Source: Streptomyces sp. KL109B (GTDB lineage Bacteria > Actinomycetota > Actinomycetes > Streptomycetales > Streptomycetaceae). Taken from it: 64,000 nt of DNA. This document shows positions 16,587 to 24,701 of the stretch, in pieces. The stretch lies in NCBI RefSeq assembly GCF_030766935.1, contig NZ_JASERL010000004.1:496001-560000 (forward strand), read 5' to 3'. The number at the start of each line of letters is the position of its first letter. Position 1 is the stretch's first letter. The translations under genes were made by a program, and so were the position numbers. The notes under the pieces were generated by a model that had not been told where the DNA came from, did no database searches, and saw only the letters and a list, made by a program, of their open reading frames with translations.

Positions 16587-17519
16587 ATGGCTCCACCACT
16601 TGGTAACAATGAGGGATTCATCGCCAGACCAGTCCGCCGCCGTTCCCTGCTCTACGGTGCGGGGGCGGCGGCTCTGGGTGTTTTCGGCGCTGCGGCGTGT
16701 ACGCGTGTGCCGGAGGAGGGGAAGGTCGAGGGCGGGGACCTGCTGGAACGTCTACGCGACGCGGGGGAGGTCAAGATCGGCGTCGCGGGCGAGGTCCCGT
16801 ACGGGTACATCGACGAGAACGGCGAGGTCACCGGGGAGGCGCCGGCCATCGCCAAGGTGATTTTCCCGCGCCTCGGAGTGCCCAAGGTGAAGGCGGTGCC
16901 GACGCAGTTCAGCGCGCTGATCCCGGGGCTCACCCAGGCGCAGCAGTTCGACGTGGTGTCGGCGGGCATGTACATCAATCCGGATCGCTGCGCCCAGGTG
17001 CTGTTCTCCGATCCCGACTATCTGATGCCCGACTCGTTCATCGTGCGCAAGGGAAACCCGCACGGCATCAAGACGTACAAGGAAATCGCGGACAAGAAGC
17101 TGAAGTTCGCGACGGGCACGGCCTACGCGGAGATCGACACCGCCAAGGCCCTGGGCATCAAGGACATGCTGATCCTGCCCGACCAGGTCGCCGGGCTCGA
17201 CGCCGTGCGCCAGGGCAGGGTCGACGCCTTCGCCGGCACGGCCGTCACGGTCCGCACGGTGATCAAGGGCAAGAGCGGGGTCGAGGGTGTCGCGCCCTTC
17301 CAGCCCTACGTGGACGGAAAGCCGGTCTACGGAGCGGGCGGATTCGCGTTCCGGAAGTCGGAGATGAACCTGCGCGACGCGTTCAACAAGGAGCTGCACA
17401 AGCTCAAGGACAGCGGTGAACTCCTGCGCATCATGGCGCCCTTCGGCTTCACGAAGAAGGAGATGACCGACCTCACGGTCGAGAAACTCTGCCCCCCTGC
17501 CAAGGGAGCCGCCTCATGA
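16587..17519 (+). CDS. ehuB: Ehu-type ABC transporter substrate-binding lipoprotein
   Basis: A 310-residue family-3 solute-binding protein. The N-terminus carries an Arg-rich, Tat-like stretch (RPVRRRSLLYG), a hydrophobic segment and a Cys in GAAACTRV, so it is probably a lipoprotein. The body follows the EhuB pattern: VKIGVAGEVPYGYIDENGEV, FPRLGV, QFSALIPGLTQAQQFDVV, AGMYINPDRC, VLFSDPDYLMPDSF. EhuB binds ectoine and hydroxyectoine in Sinorhizobium; binding of exactly these here is inferred from family. ATG 16587 has no strong ribosome site, so its level may be set elsewhere. Its stop overlaps the ehuC start (ATGA). Confidence 0.8.
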   Translation: MAPPLGNNEGFIARPVRRRSLLYGAGAAALGVFGAAACTRVPEEGKVEGGDLLERLRDAGEVKIGVAGEVPYGYIDENGEVTGEAPAIAKVIFPRLGVPKVKAVPTQFSALIPGLTQAQQFDVVSAGMYINPDRCAQVLFSDPDYLMPDSFIVRKGNPHGIKTYKEIADKKLKFATGTAYAEIDTAKALGIKDMLILPDQVAGLDAVRQGRVDAFAGTAVTVRTVIKGKSGVEGVAPFQPYVDGKPVYGAGGFAFRKSEMNLRDAFNKELHKLKDSGELLRIMAPFGFTKKEMTDLTVEKLCPPAKGAAS

Positions 17520-18259
17520 TGTCCGCGAAGTTCTTCGAGAACTGGTTCCTTCCTGGTATCTGGATCACGCTTGAGGTCACGGTCCTCAGCGCGATCATCG
17601 CCTTCGTCATCGCGTTCATCATCGGCATCCTGCGCACGTCCAACGTGTGGTTCGTGCGCTTCCTGTCCGGGGCGTACTTCGAGATCTTCCGCAGCACGTC
17701 CTCGCTGGTCTTCATGTTCTGGATCGCGTTCACCGTGCCGATGCTGTTCCAGATCAAGTTCCAGCCGATGTTCGCGGGCATCCTGGCGCTCAGCATCACC
17801 TACGGCGCCTACGGTTCGGAGATCGTGCGCGGCGCACTCGCCGCGGTGCCGCCCGCCCAGCGCGAGGCCGGCATCGCCCTCAACTTCTCGCGCGCCCAGC
17901 GCCTGCGCCGCATCGAGATCCCGCAGGCCTGGCCGGAGATGATCCCGCCGTTCAACAACCTGCTGATCGAGCTGCTCAAGGGAACCTCGCTGGTCTCCCT
18001 CATCGCGGTGGCCGACATGACGTTCGCGGGCAACCTCAAGCGGCTCGTCTCCGGCGACAGCGCGCCGGTCTACACGCTGCTGCTCGTCCTGTACTTCGTC
18101 TTCGCCTTCGTCTTCACGCGCCTCATGCGTCTGCTTGAGCGCCACGCCAAGAGCCGTGTCGGTCAGGCGCCCGAGAAGGGCGGCCTGCGCGTGCTCCTCG
18201 GCGGCATGCGCTCCAAGTCGACGATCGACGCCGTCACCGGTGCCGGAGGTGCCAAGTGA
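17516..18259 (+). CDS. ehuC: Ehu-type ABC permease 1
   Basis: A 247-residue inner-membrane protein of the HisMQ/polar amino acid permease type, with five to six hydrophobic segments. The coupling EAA loop is GALAAVPPAQREAGIALNFS. It pairs with the second permease at 18256 to form the channel. The start ATG 17516 overlaps the ehuB stop; a second ATG follows directly at 17519. The C-terminal tail of about 35 residues (RVGQAPEKGG onwards) is longer than in most HisM-type permeases. Its stop overlaps the next start (GTGA). Confidence 0.85.
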   Translation: MMSAKFFENWFLPGIWITLEVTVLSAIIAFVIAFIIGILRTSNVWFVRFLSGAYFEIFRSTSSLVFMFWIAFTVPMLFQIKFQPMFAGILALSITYGAYGSEIVRGALAAVPPAQREAGIALNFSRAQRLRRIEIPQAWPEMIPPFNNLLIELLKGTSLVSLIAVADMTFAGNLKRLVSGDSAPVYTLLLVLYFVFAFVFTRLMRLLERHAKSRVGQAPEKGGLRVLLGGMRSKSTIDAVTGAGGAK

Positions 18260-18903
18260 ACTGGGACTGGTCCAACGTCGCGGACTTCATGCCGCAGTTC
18301 TGGGACGGCGTACTCGTCACGCTCCAGGCGCTCGTCGGCGGCGTCATCATCGCCTTCGCCCTCGGCCTTGTGTGGGCGATCGCCCAGCGCTCCACGCAGA
18401 AGTGGATCAGCTGGCCGGTGACGGCGGTCACCGAGTTCATCCGGAACACCCCGCTCCTGGTGCAGCTGTTCTTCCTCTTCTACGTCGTTCCCTCCATCGG
18501 CATCTCGATGTCCCCGCTGGTCACCGGCATCGTCGGGCTCGGCCTGCACTACTCGACCTACACGTCCGAGGTCTACCGGGCCGGTATCGAGGGCGTGCCC
18601 GTCGGCCAGTGGGAGGCGGCCACGGCGCTCAGCCTGCCCAAGGCCCGCACCTGGCGCGCGGTGATCCTGCCGCAGGCCGTGCGCCGCGTGATCCCGGCGC
18701 TCGGCAACTACGTGATCGTCATGCTGAAGGAGTCGCCGCAGATCATGGCGATCGGCGCCCTCGACATGCTGGGCGAGGCCCAGGGCTTCAGCCAGACCAC
18801 CTTCACCTACGAGGCCATCAGCGTCGTCGGTGTCGCGTTCATCGTCATCGCCTACCCGGCCTCTCTTCTTCTGCGAGTTTTGGAGCGTCGTCTTGTCCGC
18901 TGA
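18256..18903 (+). CDS. ehuD: Ehu-type ABC permease 2
   Basis: A 215-residue membrane protein, partner of EhuC, of standard HisQ-type length. It has an N-terminal MNWDWSNVADFMPQFWDG, a hydrophobic core, and the EAA loop GIEGVPVGQWEAATALSLP with the conserved Gly/Pro pattern. The start GTG 18256 overlaps the ehuC stop by four bases, so translation is coupled. Its end overlaps the start of the ATPase gene by 11 bases. Confidence 0.85.
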   Translation: MNWDWSNVADFMPQFWDGVLVTLQALVGGVIIAFALGLVWAIAQRSTQKWISWPVTAVTEFIRNTPLLVQLFFLFYVVPSIGISMSPLVTGIVGLGLHYSTYTSEVYRAGIEGVPVGQWEAATALSLPKARTWRAVILPQAVRRVIPALGNYVIVMLKESPQIMAIGALDMLGEAQGFSQTTFTYEAISVVGVAFIVIAYPASLLLRVLERRLVR

Positions 18904-19708
18904 CAGCAGCACTTCCCAGGAAATCCCGAATCCTGCCGTCGACGGCAGCGAGCTCATCCGCTTCGACAAGGTCACCAAGCGGTTCGGCAGCAACACCGTC
19001 CTCGACGACCTGGACTTCTCCGTCGCGTCCGGCAAGCACGTCACGCTGATCGGCCCGTCCGGATCCGGCAAGACCACGATCCTGCGGCTGCTCATGACCC
19101 TGATGAAGCCCGACGAGGGCACCATCAAGGTCGGCGGCGAGTACCTCACGCACGAGCAGAAGGACGGCAAGCTCGTCCCGGCCGGCGAGAAGCACATCCG
19201 TGAGATCCGCAAGAACATCGGGATGGTCTTCCAGCAGTTCAACCTGTTCCCGAACATGAACGTGCTGCGGAACATCACCGAGGCCCCGGTCAACGTGCTC
19301 GGCCTGTCCAAGGACGAGGCGGAGGGGCGGGCCAAGGAGCTGCTCGACATGGTCGGCCTCGGCGACCGCTGCGAGGCGTACCCGTCGCAGCTGTCCGGCG
19401 GGCAGCAGCAGCGTGTGGCGATCGCGCGGGCCCTGGCCATGCGCCCGCAGGTCCTGCTCCTCGACGAGGTCACGTCGGCCCTCGACCCCGAGCTGGTGGC
19501 CGGCGTCCTCGACGTGCTGCGCGACATCGCGCACACCACGGACATCACCATGCTGTGCGTGACCCACGAGATGAACTTCGCCCGCGACATCTCGGACCAG
19601 GTCCTGATGTTCGATTCCGGTCGCATCATCGAGTCCGGTTCGCCGGAGAAGATTTTCAGCGAGCCGGAGCACGCGCGCACCCAGGAATTCCTCAGCGCCG
19701 TGCTGTGA
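18893..19708 (+). CDS. ehuA: Ehu-type ABC transporter ATPase
   Basis: A 271-residue ATP-binding subunit. Walker A is GPSGSGKTT, the Q-loop is VFQQFNLFPNMN, the signature LSGGQQQR, Walker B LLLDEVTSALD (the common DEPTSALD has EVT here) and the H-loop VTHEMNFA. I chose TTG 18893, with GGAG at 18882-18885, because it keeps a short N-terminus (SADSSTSQEIP) before the first strand; a start at 18830 would only read ehuD codons out of frame. It is the last gene of the transporter operon. Confidence 0.85.
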   Translation: MSADSSTSQEIPNPAVDGSELIRFDKVTKRFGSNTVLDDLDFSVASGKHVTLIGPSGSGKTTILRLLMTLMKPDEGTIKVGGEYLTHEQKDGKLVPAGEKHIREIRKNIGMVFQQFNLFPNMNVLRNITEAPVNVLGLSKDEAEGRAKELLDMVGLGDRCEAYPSQLSGGQQQRVAIARALAMRPQVLLLDEVTSALDPELVAGVLDVLRDIAHTTDITMLCVTHEMNFARDISDQVLMFDSGRIIESGSPEKIFSEPEHARTQEFLSAVL

Positions 19709-19735
19709 CCAGCCGCTCACCGCGTGGTGTGTGAC

Positions 19736-19750
19736 TTTGGCATATGCCAG
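19736..19750. promoter_or_regulatory. Palindrome TTTGGCATATGCCAG, copy 2
   Basis: Identical to 7406-7420, with the perfect core TGGCATATGCCA. It lies 28 bp after ehuA and 133 bp before the IclR gene, so it could be the operator of that regulator or part of a wider regulon shared with the Prim-Pol-like gene. Confidence 0.5.
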
Positions 19751-19882
19751 GGTGGCGCGTTCCTGCTGAGAGGCACGGAACGCGCCACCAATCTCCCCAA
19801 CAGCCGCCCCCAAAGGGGGCGTTGACGGCTATCGTGGACGAAGCCCAGCTGTCCGGAACCGGTCCATGCAGGGGGAAGAGCC

Positions 19883-20653
19883 GTGGCGCTGAAGCACGAG
19901 CACGGTGCGCCTTCGCACCAGCCGCACGAATCGGTGCAGCACGCGTTGCGCGTGCTGGAGACCGTCGCCCACCGGGGCGTGGGCGTCACCGACACGGAGC
20001 TGGCGCGGGTCACCGGACTGCCCACCGACCAACTGACCCTTCTGCTGCGCATGCTGCGCCGCGAGGGTTACGTCAGGCAGACCGCCGACGGCGCGTACAT
20101 CACCGGCGAGACCCTGACCAGGCTCGGCGCCGCGGACGGCCGTGCGGCCGCACTCACCGCCAAGCTCCAGCTCACGCTCGACCGGCTGCGGGACGACGTG
20201 GGCGCGGCGGTCTACATGAGTCGTTACGTCGACGGGGAGATCCGCGTCACGCAGATCGCCACGGGCCCCGAGACGCCCGCGGTGAACGAGTGGGTGGACT
20301 TCCGCGTCTCGGCGCACGCGAGCGCCATCGGCAAGAGCCTCCTCGGCCAGCTCGACGCGAACGGGCGGCGTGACCACCTCTCCCGGCACAAGATGGCGCG
20401 GCTCACGTCGCGCACGATCACGAACGAGAAGGTGCTGCTCTCCCGCCTCGCCTCGCAGCCGGCGACGGTTCCGGTGCTCGATCTTCAGGAGTACGCGGTG
20501 GGGACGGTGTGCGCGGCCGTGCCGATCACCGCCGGTGCGTCTGTGGGGTGTCTGGCGCTGTCGTTGCCGGTCGAGCATGCGCATCGGTTGCACGATGCGG
20601 CGAGGCAGTTGAACCGGGAGGCGGCGCCGGTCCTCTTGTCCTTGGCGATCTGA
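19883..20653 (+). CDS. IclR-family transcriptional regulator
   Basis: A 256-residue DNA-binding protein. The N-terminal winged helix (about 15-80: ALRVLETVAHRG ... LARVTGLPTDQLTLLLRMLRREGYV) is followed by an IclR effector domain with SAHASAIGKSLLGQL, the usual hinge, and VCAAVPITAGASVGCLALSLP at the end. It probably controls the adjoining Ehu transporter and, across the locus, the isomerase and amidase genes, with the transported compound as ligand. The start is GTG 19883 with GGGGGAAGAG upstream. It is followed by hairpin repeat copy 7 and a convergent tRNA-Lys. Confidence 0.88.
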   Translation: MALKHEHGAPSHQPHESVQHALRVLETVAHRGVGVTDTELARVTGLPTDQLTLLLRMLRREGYVRQTADGAYITGETLTRLGAADGRAAALTAKLQLTLDRLRDDVGAAVYMSRYVDGEIRVTQIATGPETPAVNEWVDFRVSAHASAIGKSLLGQLDANGRRDHLSRHKMARLTSRTITNEKVLLSRLASQPATVPVLDLQEYAVGTVCAAVPITAGASVGCLALSLPVEHAHRLHDAARQLNREAAPVLLSLAI

Positions 20654-20681
20654 CCGTTTGCGGGGGACGTGGTTACGGCCT

Positions 20682-20730
20682 CGGGGCTCTGCCCCGGACC
20701 CCGCGCCTCAATCGCCGGCGGGGCTTGATT
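20682..20730 (+). repeat. Intergenic hairpin repeat, copy 7
   Basis: A sense-oriented copy about 30 bases after the IclR gene. Confidence 0.8.
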
Positions 20731-20748
20731 TTCCCGCCCATACACGAA

Positions 20749-20780
20749 GCGAGGCCCCCCGCTGTTGCGGGGGGCCTCGC
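20749..20780 (-). terminator. Terminator hairpin of tRNA-Lys copy 2
   Basis: A near-perfect inverted repeat GCGAGGCCCCCCGC...GCGGGGGGCCTCGC with a very short loop, just downstream of the minus-strand tRNA. It can also stop the converging IclR transcript. Confidence 0.8.
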
Positions 20781-20786
20781 TCTCTG

Positions 20787-20860
20787 TGCGCCATCAGGGA
20801 CTCGAACCCCGGACACGCGGATTAAGAGTCCGCTGCTCTAACCAACTGAGCTAATGGCGC
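20787..20860 (-). tRNA. tRNA-Lys (CTT), copy 2
   Basis: Same 74 bases as the copy at 8139, on the other strand; anticodon loop CTCTTAA, no encoded CCA. A TAGTAT hexamer about 15 bases upstream could be the -10 box. Confidence 0.97.
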
Positions 20861-20923
20861 CGGTTGACGAAGTAAATACTACCTGGCCCCAGGGGGTGCT
20901 TTTGACCACCGGGGCCACAGGCG

Positions 20924-22597
20924 TCACGGGGCCGCGATCAGGGACTCGCGGCCGCGCTCCCGGTACGCCGCCGTGAGCTCGGCGTGGTCCTGGGCGGTCA
21001 GCGGCCGGTAGGTGTCGGCGGTCGGCGGGTGCCACCACAGGTCGCCGCCCGCCCAGAACCCCTCGCGGCGCAGCTCACCGCGCCGCACCTTGTTCGTGGC
21101 CGTCACGGGCATCCGGTCCACCACCCGTACGAACCGGGGAGCCATCTTCGTCCCCAGGTCCCCCTGCGCCCGCAGGAACGCGGCGAACCGCGACGGGTCG
21201 AAGGCGCGGCCCTCGTGGAGCGCCACCGTCGCCATCACCTGGTCGCCCGCCACCGGGTCCGGCACCCCGTAGACCGCCACGGCCGCCGCGTCCGGCCAGC
21301 GGGCGAGGATGTTCTCGATCATGGCGGGGGCGAGGTTCTCGCTGTCGACGCGGATCTTGTCGTCGCCGCGCCCGGCGAAGTAGAGGAACCCGTCGGCGTC
21401 CCGGTAGAAGTGGTCGCCGGTCCAGTACCAGCCATGATCGCGGACCCGCTCGGCGTACGCCGCGTCGTTGCGCCAGTAGCCCTCGAAGGGCGAGCGGGCG
21501 CGGTTGACCAACTCCCCTATGGCGGCGGACCCGTTGAGGAGGCGGCCGGACGGGTCGAAGGCCGCCGGTGGGCACTCCGCCTTCGTCTCCGGGTCGAGGA
21601 CGGCGAGGTCGGAGCCGGGGCTCGCCCGGCCGATCGCGCCCGGCGGGGTGTCGGGCGTGCGCTGCACCGCGGCGCCGCCCTCCGACGAGCCGTACCCCTC
21701 CACGAGCCGCACCCCGAACCGCTCCTCGAAACGCGCCGCGTCCACGGCCCCCGCCTCCGTGCCGAACCCGACGCGCAGCGGGTTGTCCCGGTCGTCCGCC
21801 CGCTCCTCGGTGGCGAGGATGTACTGGACGGCGCGGCCCACGTACGTGAAGTACGTGGCGCCGAACTTCCGTACGTCCGGCAGGAATTGGGAGGCCGAGA
21901 AGCGGCGGCGCAGCGCCACCCCGGCGCCCGCCGCGACGGCCGGAGCCCAGTCCGCGATGACGGCGTTGCCGTGGAAGAGGGGCATGCAGATGTAGTGGAC
22001 GTCGTCCGCGCGGACCCCGAAGTTCGCGACGAGCGACTCCCCCGCCGCCGCGAGTCGGCCCTGCGAGCACAGCGCCGCCTTCGGGGCCCCGGTCGAGCCG
22101 GACGTGAAGTAGAGCAGCATGCGGGTGCCGGGGCCGACCCGGCCGTCGATCTCCGGTTTCGCCCCTTCGTAGGGCGCGAGCAGCTCGTCGTACGCGTCCG
22201 TGTCGGTCACCAGGACGCGGACGCCCGGTAGCGCGAGGCCGTCGAGCAGCGGGAGGTGGGCCCGCTCGGTGACCAGGACCCGGCACTCGGTGTGCGTGAT
22301 GTCGCGGGCGAGTTCGGCGCCGCGCCTGGTGGGGTTCAGCCCGGCGACGGCGGCGCCGGACAGCGCGGCGGCCCCCAACCACTGGGGAAACTCCGGGCCG
22401 TTGTCGAGCAGCACCCCGACATGAGGCTCCCCCTCCCGCGGCAACAACTCCCCGAGCAACGCCGCGCGGGCCGCCGCACCGGCGGTGACCTGGTGGTGAC
22501 TGAGCACTCCGCCCTCGTACGCGAGCCCGTCCCTGTGGTCGCCCCACCGCGCCTGTATCAGCTCGGCGAAGGTGCGCGTACTGGTATTGGATCCCAT
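20924..22597 (-). CDS. Acyl-CoA synthetase (AMP-dependent ligase)
   Basis: A 557-residue enzyme of the ANL superfamily that activates a carboxylic acid as acyl-AMP and transfers it to CoA. The P-loop-like signature is LLYFTSGSTGAPKAAL, then VEGYGSSEGGA (the YGxTE motif), YWTGDHFYRDADGFLYFAGRGDDKIR (TGD and hinge region), and a C-terminal region with the catalytic Lys in VTATNKVRR. The last 45 residues (WWHPPTADTYRPL) match fatty-acid-CoA ligases of the FadD17-like type. The substrate is unknown. The start is ATG 22597 (MGSNTSTRTF); a GTG eight codons upstream is less likely. It is flanked upstream by two hairpin repeats. Confidence 0.85.
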   Translation of the reverse strand: MGSNTSTRTFAELIQARWGDHRDGLAYEGGVLSHHQVTAGAAARAALLGELLPREGEPHVGVLLDNGPEFPQWLGAAALSGAAVAGLNPTRRGAELARDITHTECRVLVTERAHLPLLDGLALPGVRVLVTDTDAYDELLAPYEGAKPEIDGRVGPGTRMLLYFTSGSTGAPKAALCSQGRLAAAGESLVANFGVRADDVHYICMPLFHGNAVIADWAPAVAAGAGVALRRRFSASQFLPDVRKFGATYFTYVGRAVQYILATEERADDRDNPLRVGFGTEAGAVDAARFEERFGVRLVEGYGSSEGGAAVQRTPDTPPGAIGRASPGSDLAVLDPETKAECPPAAFDPSGRLLNGSAAIGELVNRARSPFEGYWRNDAAYAERVRDHGWYWTGDHFYRDADGFLYFAGRGDDKIRVDSENLAPAMIENILARWPDAAAVAVYGVPDPVAGDQVMATVALHEGRAFDPSRFAAFLRAQGDLGTKMAPRFVRVVDRMPVTATNKVRRGELRREGFWAGGDLWWHPPTADTYRPLTAQDHAELTAAYRERGRESLIAAP

Positions 22598-22630
22598 GGC
22601 GAGGCAGGGTAATTGACGCACCGTCAGAAA

Positions 22631-22677
22631 TGGAGCCCCTGCGGCGATTGAGCAGCGGGGTCCGGGGCAGAGCCCCG
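22631..22677 (-). repeat. Intergenic hairpin repeat, copy 8
   Basis: An inverted copy in tandem with copy 9 between the acyl-CoA ligase and LPMO genes. Confidence 0.75.
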
Positions 22678-22702
22678 AGGCCGTAACGCCGGTTCGGCGA
22701 AT

Positions 22703-22748
22703 ACAGCCCCGCCGGCGCTTGAGGCGCGGGGTCCGGGGCAGAGCCCCG
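22703..22748 (-). repeat. Intergenic hairpin repeat, copy 9
   Basis: An inverted copy 25 bases after the LPMO stop, on that gene's strand; tandem with copy 8 at a 71-72-base offset. Confidence 0.8.
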
Positions 22749-22773
22749 AGGCGTCAACCCCGGGGCCCGCCAC

Positions 22774-23385
22774 TCAGAACGTCACGTCCGAGCACGCGTA
22801 GAACGCGTTCGCCGTGTCCGCGATCGTCCACACGGCCAGAATCACGTGATGCCCGCTCTTCCCGGAGGGCAACGTGCCGGTGTGCGACAGCGTGGCCGGC
22901 GGCTGCCCCTGGTACGGCACCGTGAGGAACGGCGTCGTATTGAGGGACGCCCGCGTCAGCGGCTGGCTCTGGTCCCAGCCGTCCTTGGTGATGTAGTAGC
23001 GGAAGTCCGTGGTGGAGTGCCGCGCGGTGAACTGCCAGCGGAAGGTCTGGCTCTGACCGGCCGACACCTGCGTCGTCGGCCAGGCGGTGCCGTTCGGCTG
23101 CTTGGCCGCGTCGAGCGCGCCGAAGTTGCCGTGCCCGCCGGAACAGATGTGCCCGTCCGCGGGTCCGGCCGCAGGGAAGCCCTTGAGGCCCTCGACGCTC
23201 TGCGGCTCCCACTGGATGTCGCCGCAGCCCTTGACGGTGCCGTTGGCGCACAGCTTCTGCCTGCTGATGGGCAGATCCGTGTAGCCGTGGCCGCTGGCGC
23301 CGCCCGCGGAGAGCGCGAACGCTCCCGCGGTGGTCAGGCCGAGCACGGACGCGTACACCTTCGTACGCTTCGAGATCCTTCGCAT
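22774..23385 (-). CDS. lpmP: Secreted AA10 lytic polysaccharide monooxygenase
   Basis: A 203-residue single-domain LPMO. The signal peptide (RRISKRTKVYASVLGLTTAGAFALSAGGASG) ends just before HGYTDLPISRQ, so the mature enzyme starts with the copper-binding His; the second histidine of the brace is in TARHSTTDFRYY or SGKSGHHVILAVW. It cleaves chitin or a related crystalline glycan by copper-dependent oxidation. Position and neighbours match LpmP (SCO2833) of the cslA-glxA region, which acts on a tip-associated glycan in Streptomyces. The start ATG 23385 has AGGAGCGG upstream. Two DasR-like boxes lie in its promoter region. Confidence 0.9.
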   Translation of the reverse strand: MRRISKRTKVYASVLGLTTAGAFALSAGGASGHGYTDLPISRQKLCANGTVKGCGDIQWEPQSVEGLKGFPAAGPADGHICSGGHGNFGALDAAKQPNGTAWPTTQVSAGQSQTFRWQFTARHSTTDFRYYITKDGWDQSQPLTRASLNTTPFLTVPYQGQPPATLSHTGTLPSGKSGHHVILAVWTIADTANAFYACSDVTF

Positions 23386-23440
23386 GCTGCCGCTCCTGGG
23401 GGTGTTGGGAGTGCCGGAAGCTGTGCGCACAGCGATAGTT

Positions 23441-23493
23441 CAGGTCTAGACCAACGCACAATGTAGAACCGTGAGTTGGGCATGTCCAGACCA
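23441..23493. promoter_or_regulatory. Two DasR-like (dre) boxes before the LPMO gene
   Basis: Box 1 holds the core GGTCTAGACC (23443-23452) inside CAGGTCTAGACCAAC. Box 2 is TGTCCAGACCA (23483-23493). The established DasR site is built on TGGTCTAGACCA. The centres are about 40 bases apart, near four helical turns, and box 1 lies 58-67 bases before the start codon. Repression relieved by GlcN-6-P is inferred. Confidence 0.55.
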
Positions 23494-23511
23494 ATCGCAA
23501 TTCCCGAAGCG

Positions 23512-24681
23512 TCACTCCCCTCGCCCTGTATAGAAGGCCACCGTCAGGTCCTTCACGAGCAACTTGCGTTCGTAGTCGTCGAGATCGACCAGGCCGCGCG
23601 CGGTCAGCCGCGTCACGGTGTCCTCCACCGAGTCCACGACCGAGGTGAGGACGGTGTCCCGCTGCCGCGCGTCGAGGGCCGCGATCCGGCGGCGGCGCAT
23701 CGCCGCGGCCACCTCCGGCTCGTACTCGATCCGCGTGGGCTGCGCCGAGAACACCTCGATGCCGACCGCCGCGGCGTCCTCTGCGAGCCGCCGGGTGAGC
23801 AGATCGCCGAGGATCTCCACGCCCCGCAGCGCGGGCGCGTCCCGGTCGCGGACCTCGGCGGGCAGCCGGGACAGCACCCGCGCGAGCCCCGTCTCCACGC
23901 ACTCGCGCAGATACGTCTCGTGGTCCGCGACCCCGAGCGTCGCCCGCGCCGTGTCCTTGATCCGCCAGGCGACGAGCACGACGACGCGCAGCGCCTCGCC
24001 ATTGGCGTCGACCGCCGGCAACGGCTCGCTGCGCCAGTGCCGAAGGCGCAGGTCGACCCGGCGGCGCCGCAGCAGCGGGTTCAGCCACAGCAAGCCCTGC
24101 CTGCGCACGCTCCCCCGGTACCGGCCGAAGCGGGTGAGCACCCAGGCCCCGCCGGTGCGCCCGCGCGCGAGCCCGCCGACGCCGAAGGCCGCGAGCGCCC
24201 CCGACCCCGCGAGCGCCGCCCACTGCGCGGGGCCGAACCCGGCGCCCACGGACCCGCCGACCCCCGCGAGGTCCGTCACGACCTTGGGCAACGCCCCCGC
24301 CCAGCCCGCCGAGGCCGCGGCCCCGGCCGCCCCCACGGCCCCGCCGAACACCCCGAAGGCGCCGGGCAGCGCACGTACGGGACGCTCCTCGATGTCGGGG
24401 TCGGCGGACGGCGCGGAGCGGGCCGGGGCGGTGGCGGCGGCGGTGGCGGTGGCGGCCGGGGGCGTACGACGGGCAGCGGGCGCGGTCCGGCTCTTGGCCG
24501 CGCTCTTGCCCTCGGCAGCATCAGCCGTGGCCGCACCGGTCGCCTTGGTGACCACCGCCGGGCGCAGCGGCACCGCCACCGGATCGGGGTCGTCACGGAA
24601 GAGGAGATGGACCGGAATCTCGGTGGTGGACTCGTTGCGGATGAGCCGCGTGCCGCGCGCCCCTCCGTCGGTTTCGGTCAT
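23512..24681 (-). CDS. SPFH/band-7 domain protein
   Basis: A 389-residue protein. The N-terminal 90 residues are Ala/Thr/Pro-rich and disordered. Then comes a hydrophobic Gly/Ala stretch (about 100-165) that should associate with the membrane, and an SPFH/stomatin-like domain (about 165-389: GAWVLTRFGRYRGSVRRQG, VVVLVAWRIKDTARA, ALRGVEILGDLLTRRLAEDAAAVG). Such proteins form scaffolds that organise membrane patches and partner enzymes. The start is ATG 24681, with GGAGGG just upstream, rather than ATG 24705. It follows the NlpC/P60 gene by 20 bases in one operon, beside the csl locus, so a role at the growing hyphal tip is plausible. Confidence 0.8.
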   Translation of the reverse strand: MTETDGGARGTRLIRNESTTEIPVHLLFRDDPDPVAVPLRPAVVTKATGAATADAAEGKSAAKSRTAPAARRTPPAATATAAATAPARSAPSADPDIEERPVRALPGAFGVFGGAVGAAGAAASAGWAGALPKVVTDLAGVGGSVGAGFGPAQWAALAGSGALAAFGVGGLARGRTGGAWVLTRFGRYRGSVRRQGLLWLNPLLRRRRVDLRLRHWRSEPLPAVDANGEALRVVVLVAWRIKDTARATLGVADHETYLRECVETGLARVLSRLPAEVRDRDAPALRGVEILGDLLTRRLAEDAAAVGIEVFSAQPTRIEYEPEVAAAMRRRRIAALDARQRDTVLTSVVDSVEDTVTRLTARGLVDLDDYERKLLVKDLTVAFYTGRGE

Positions 24682-24701
24682 GGAACCCTCCGCGTCGCGC
24701 G

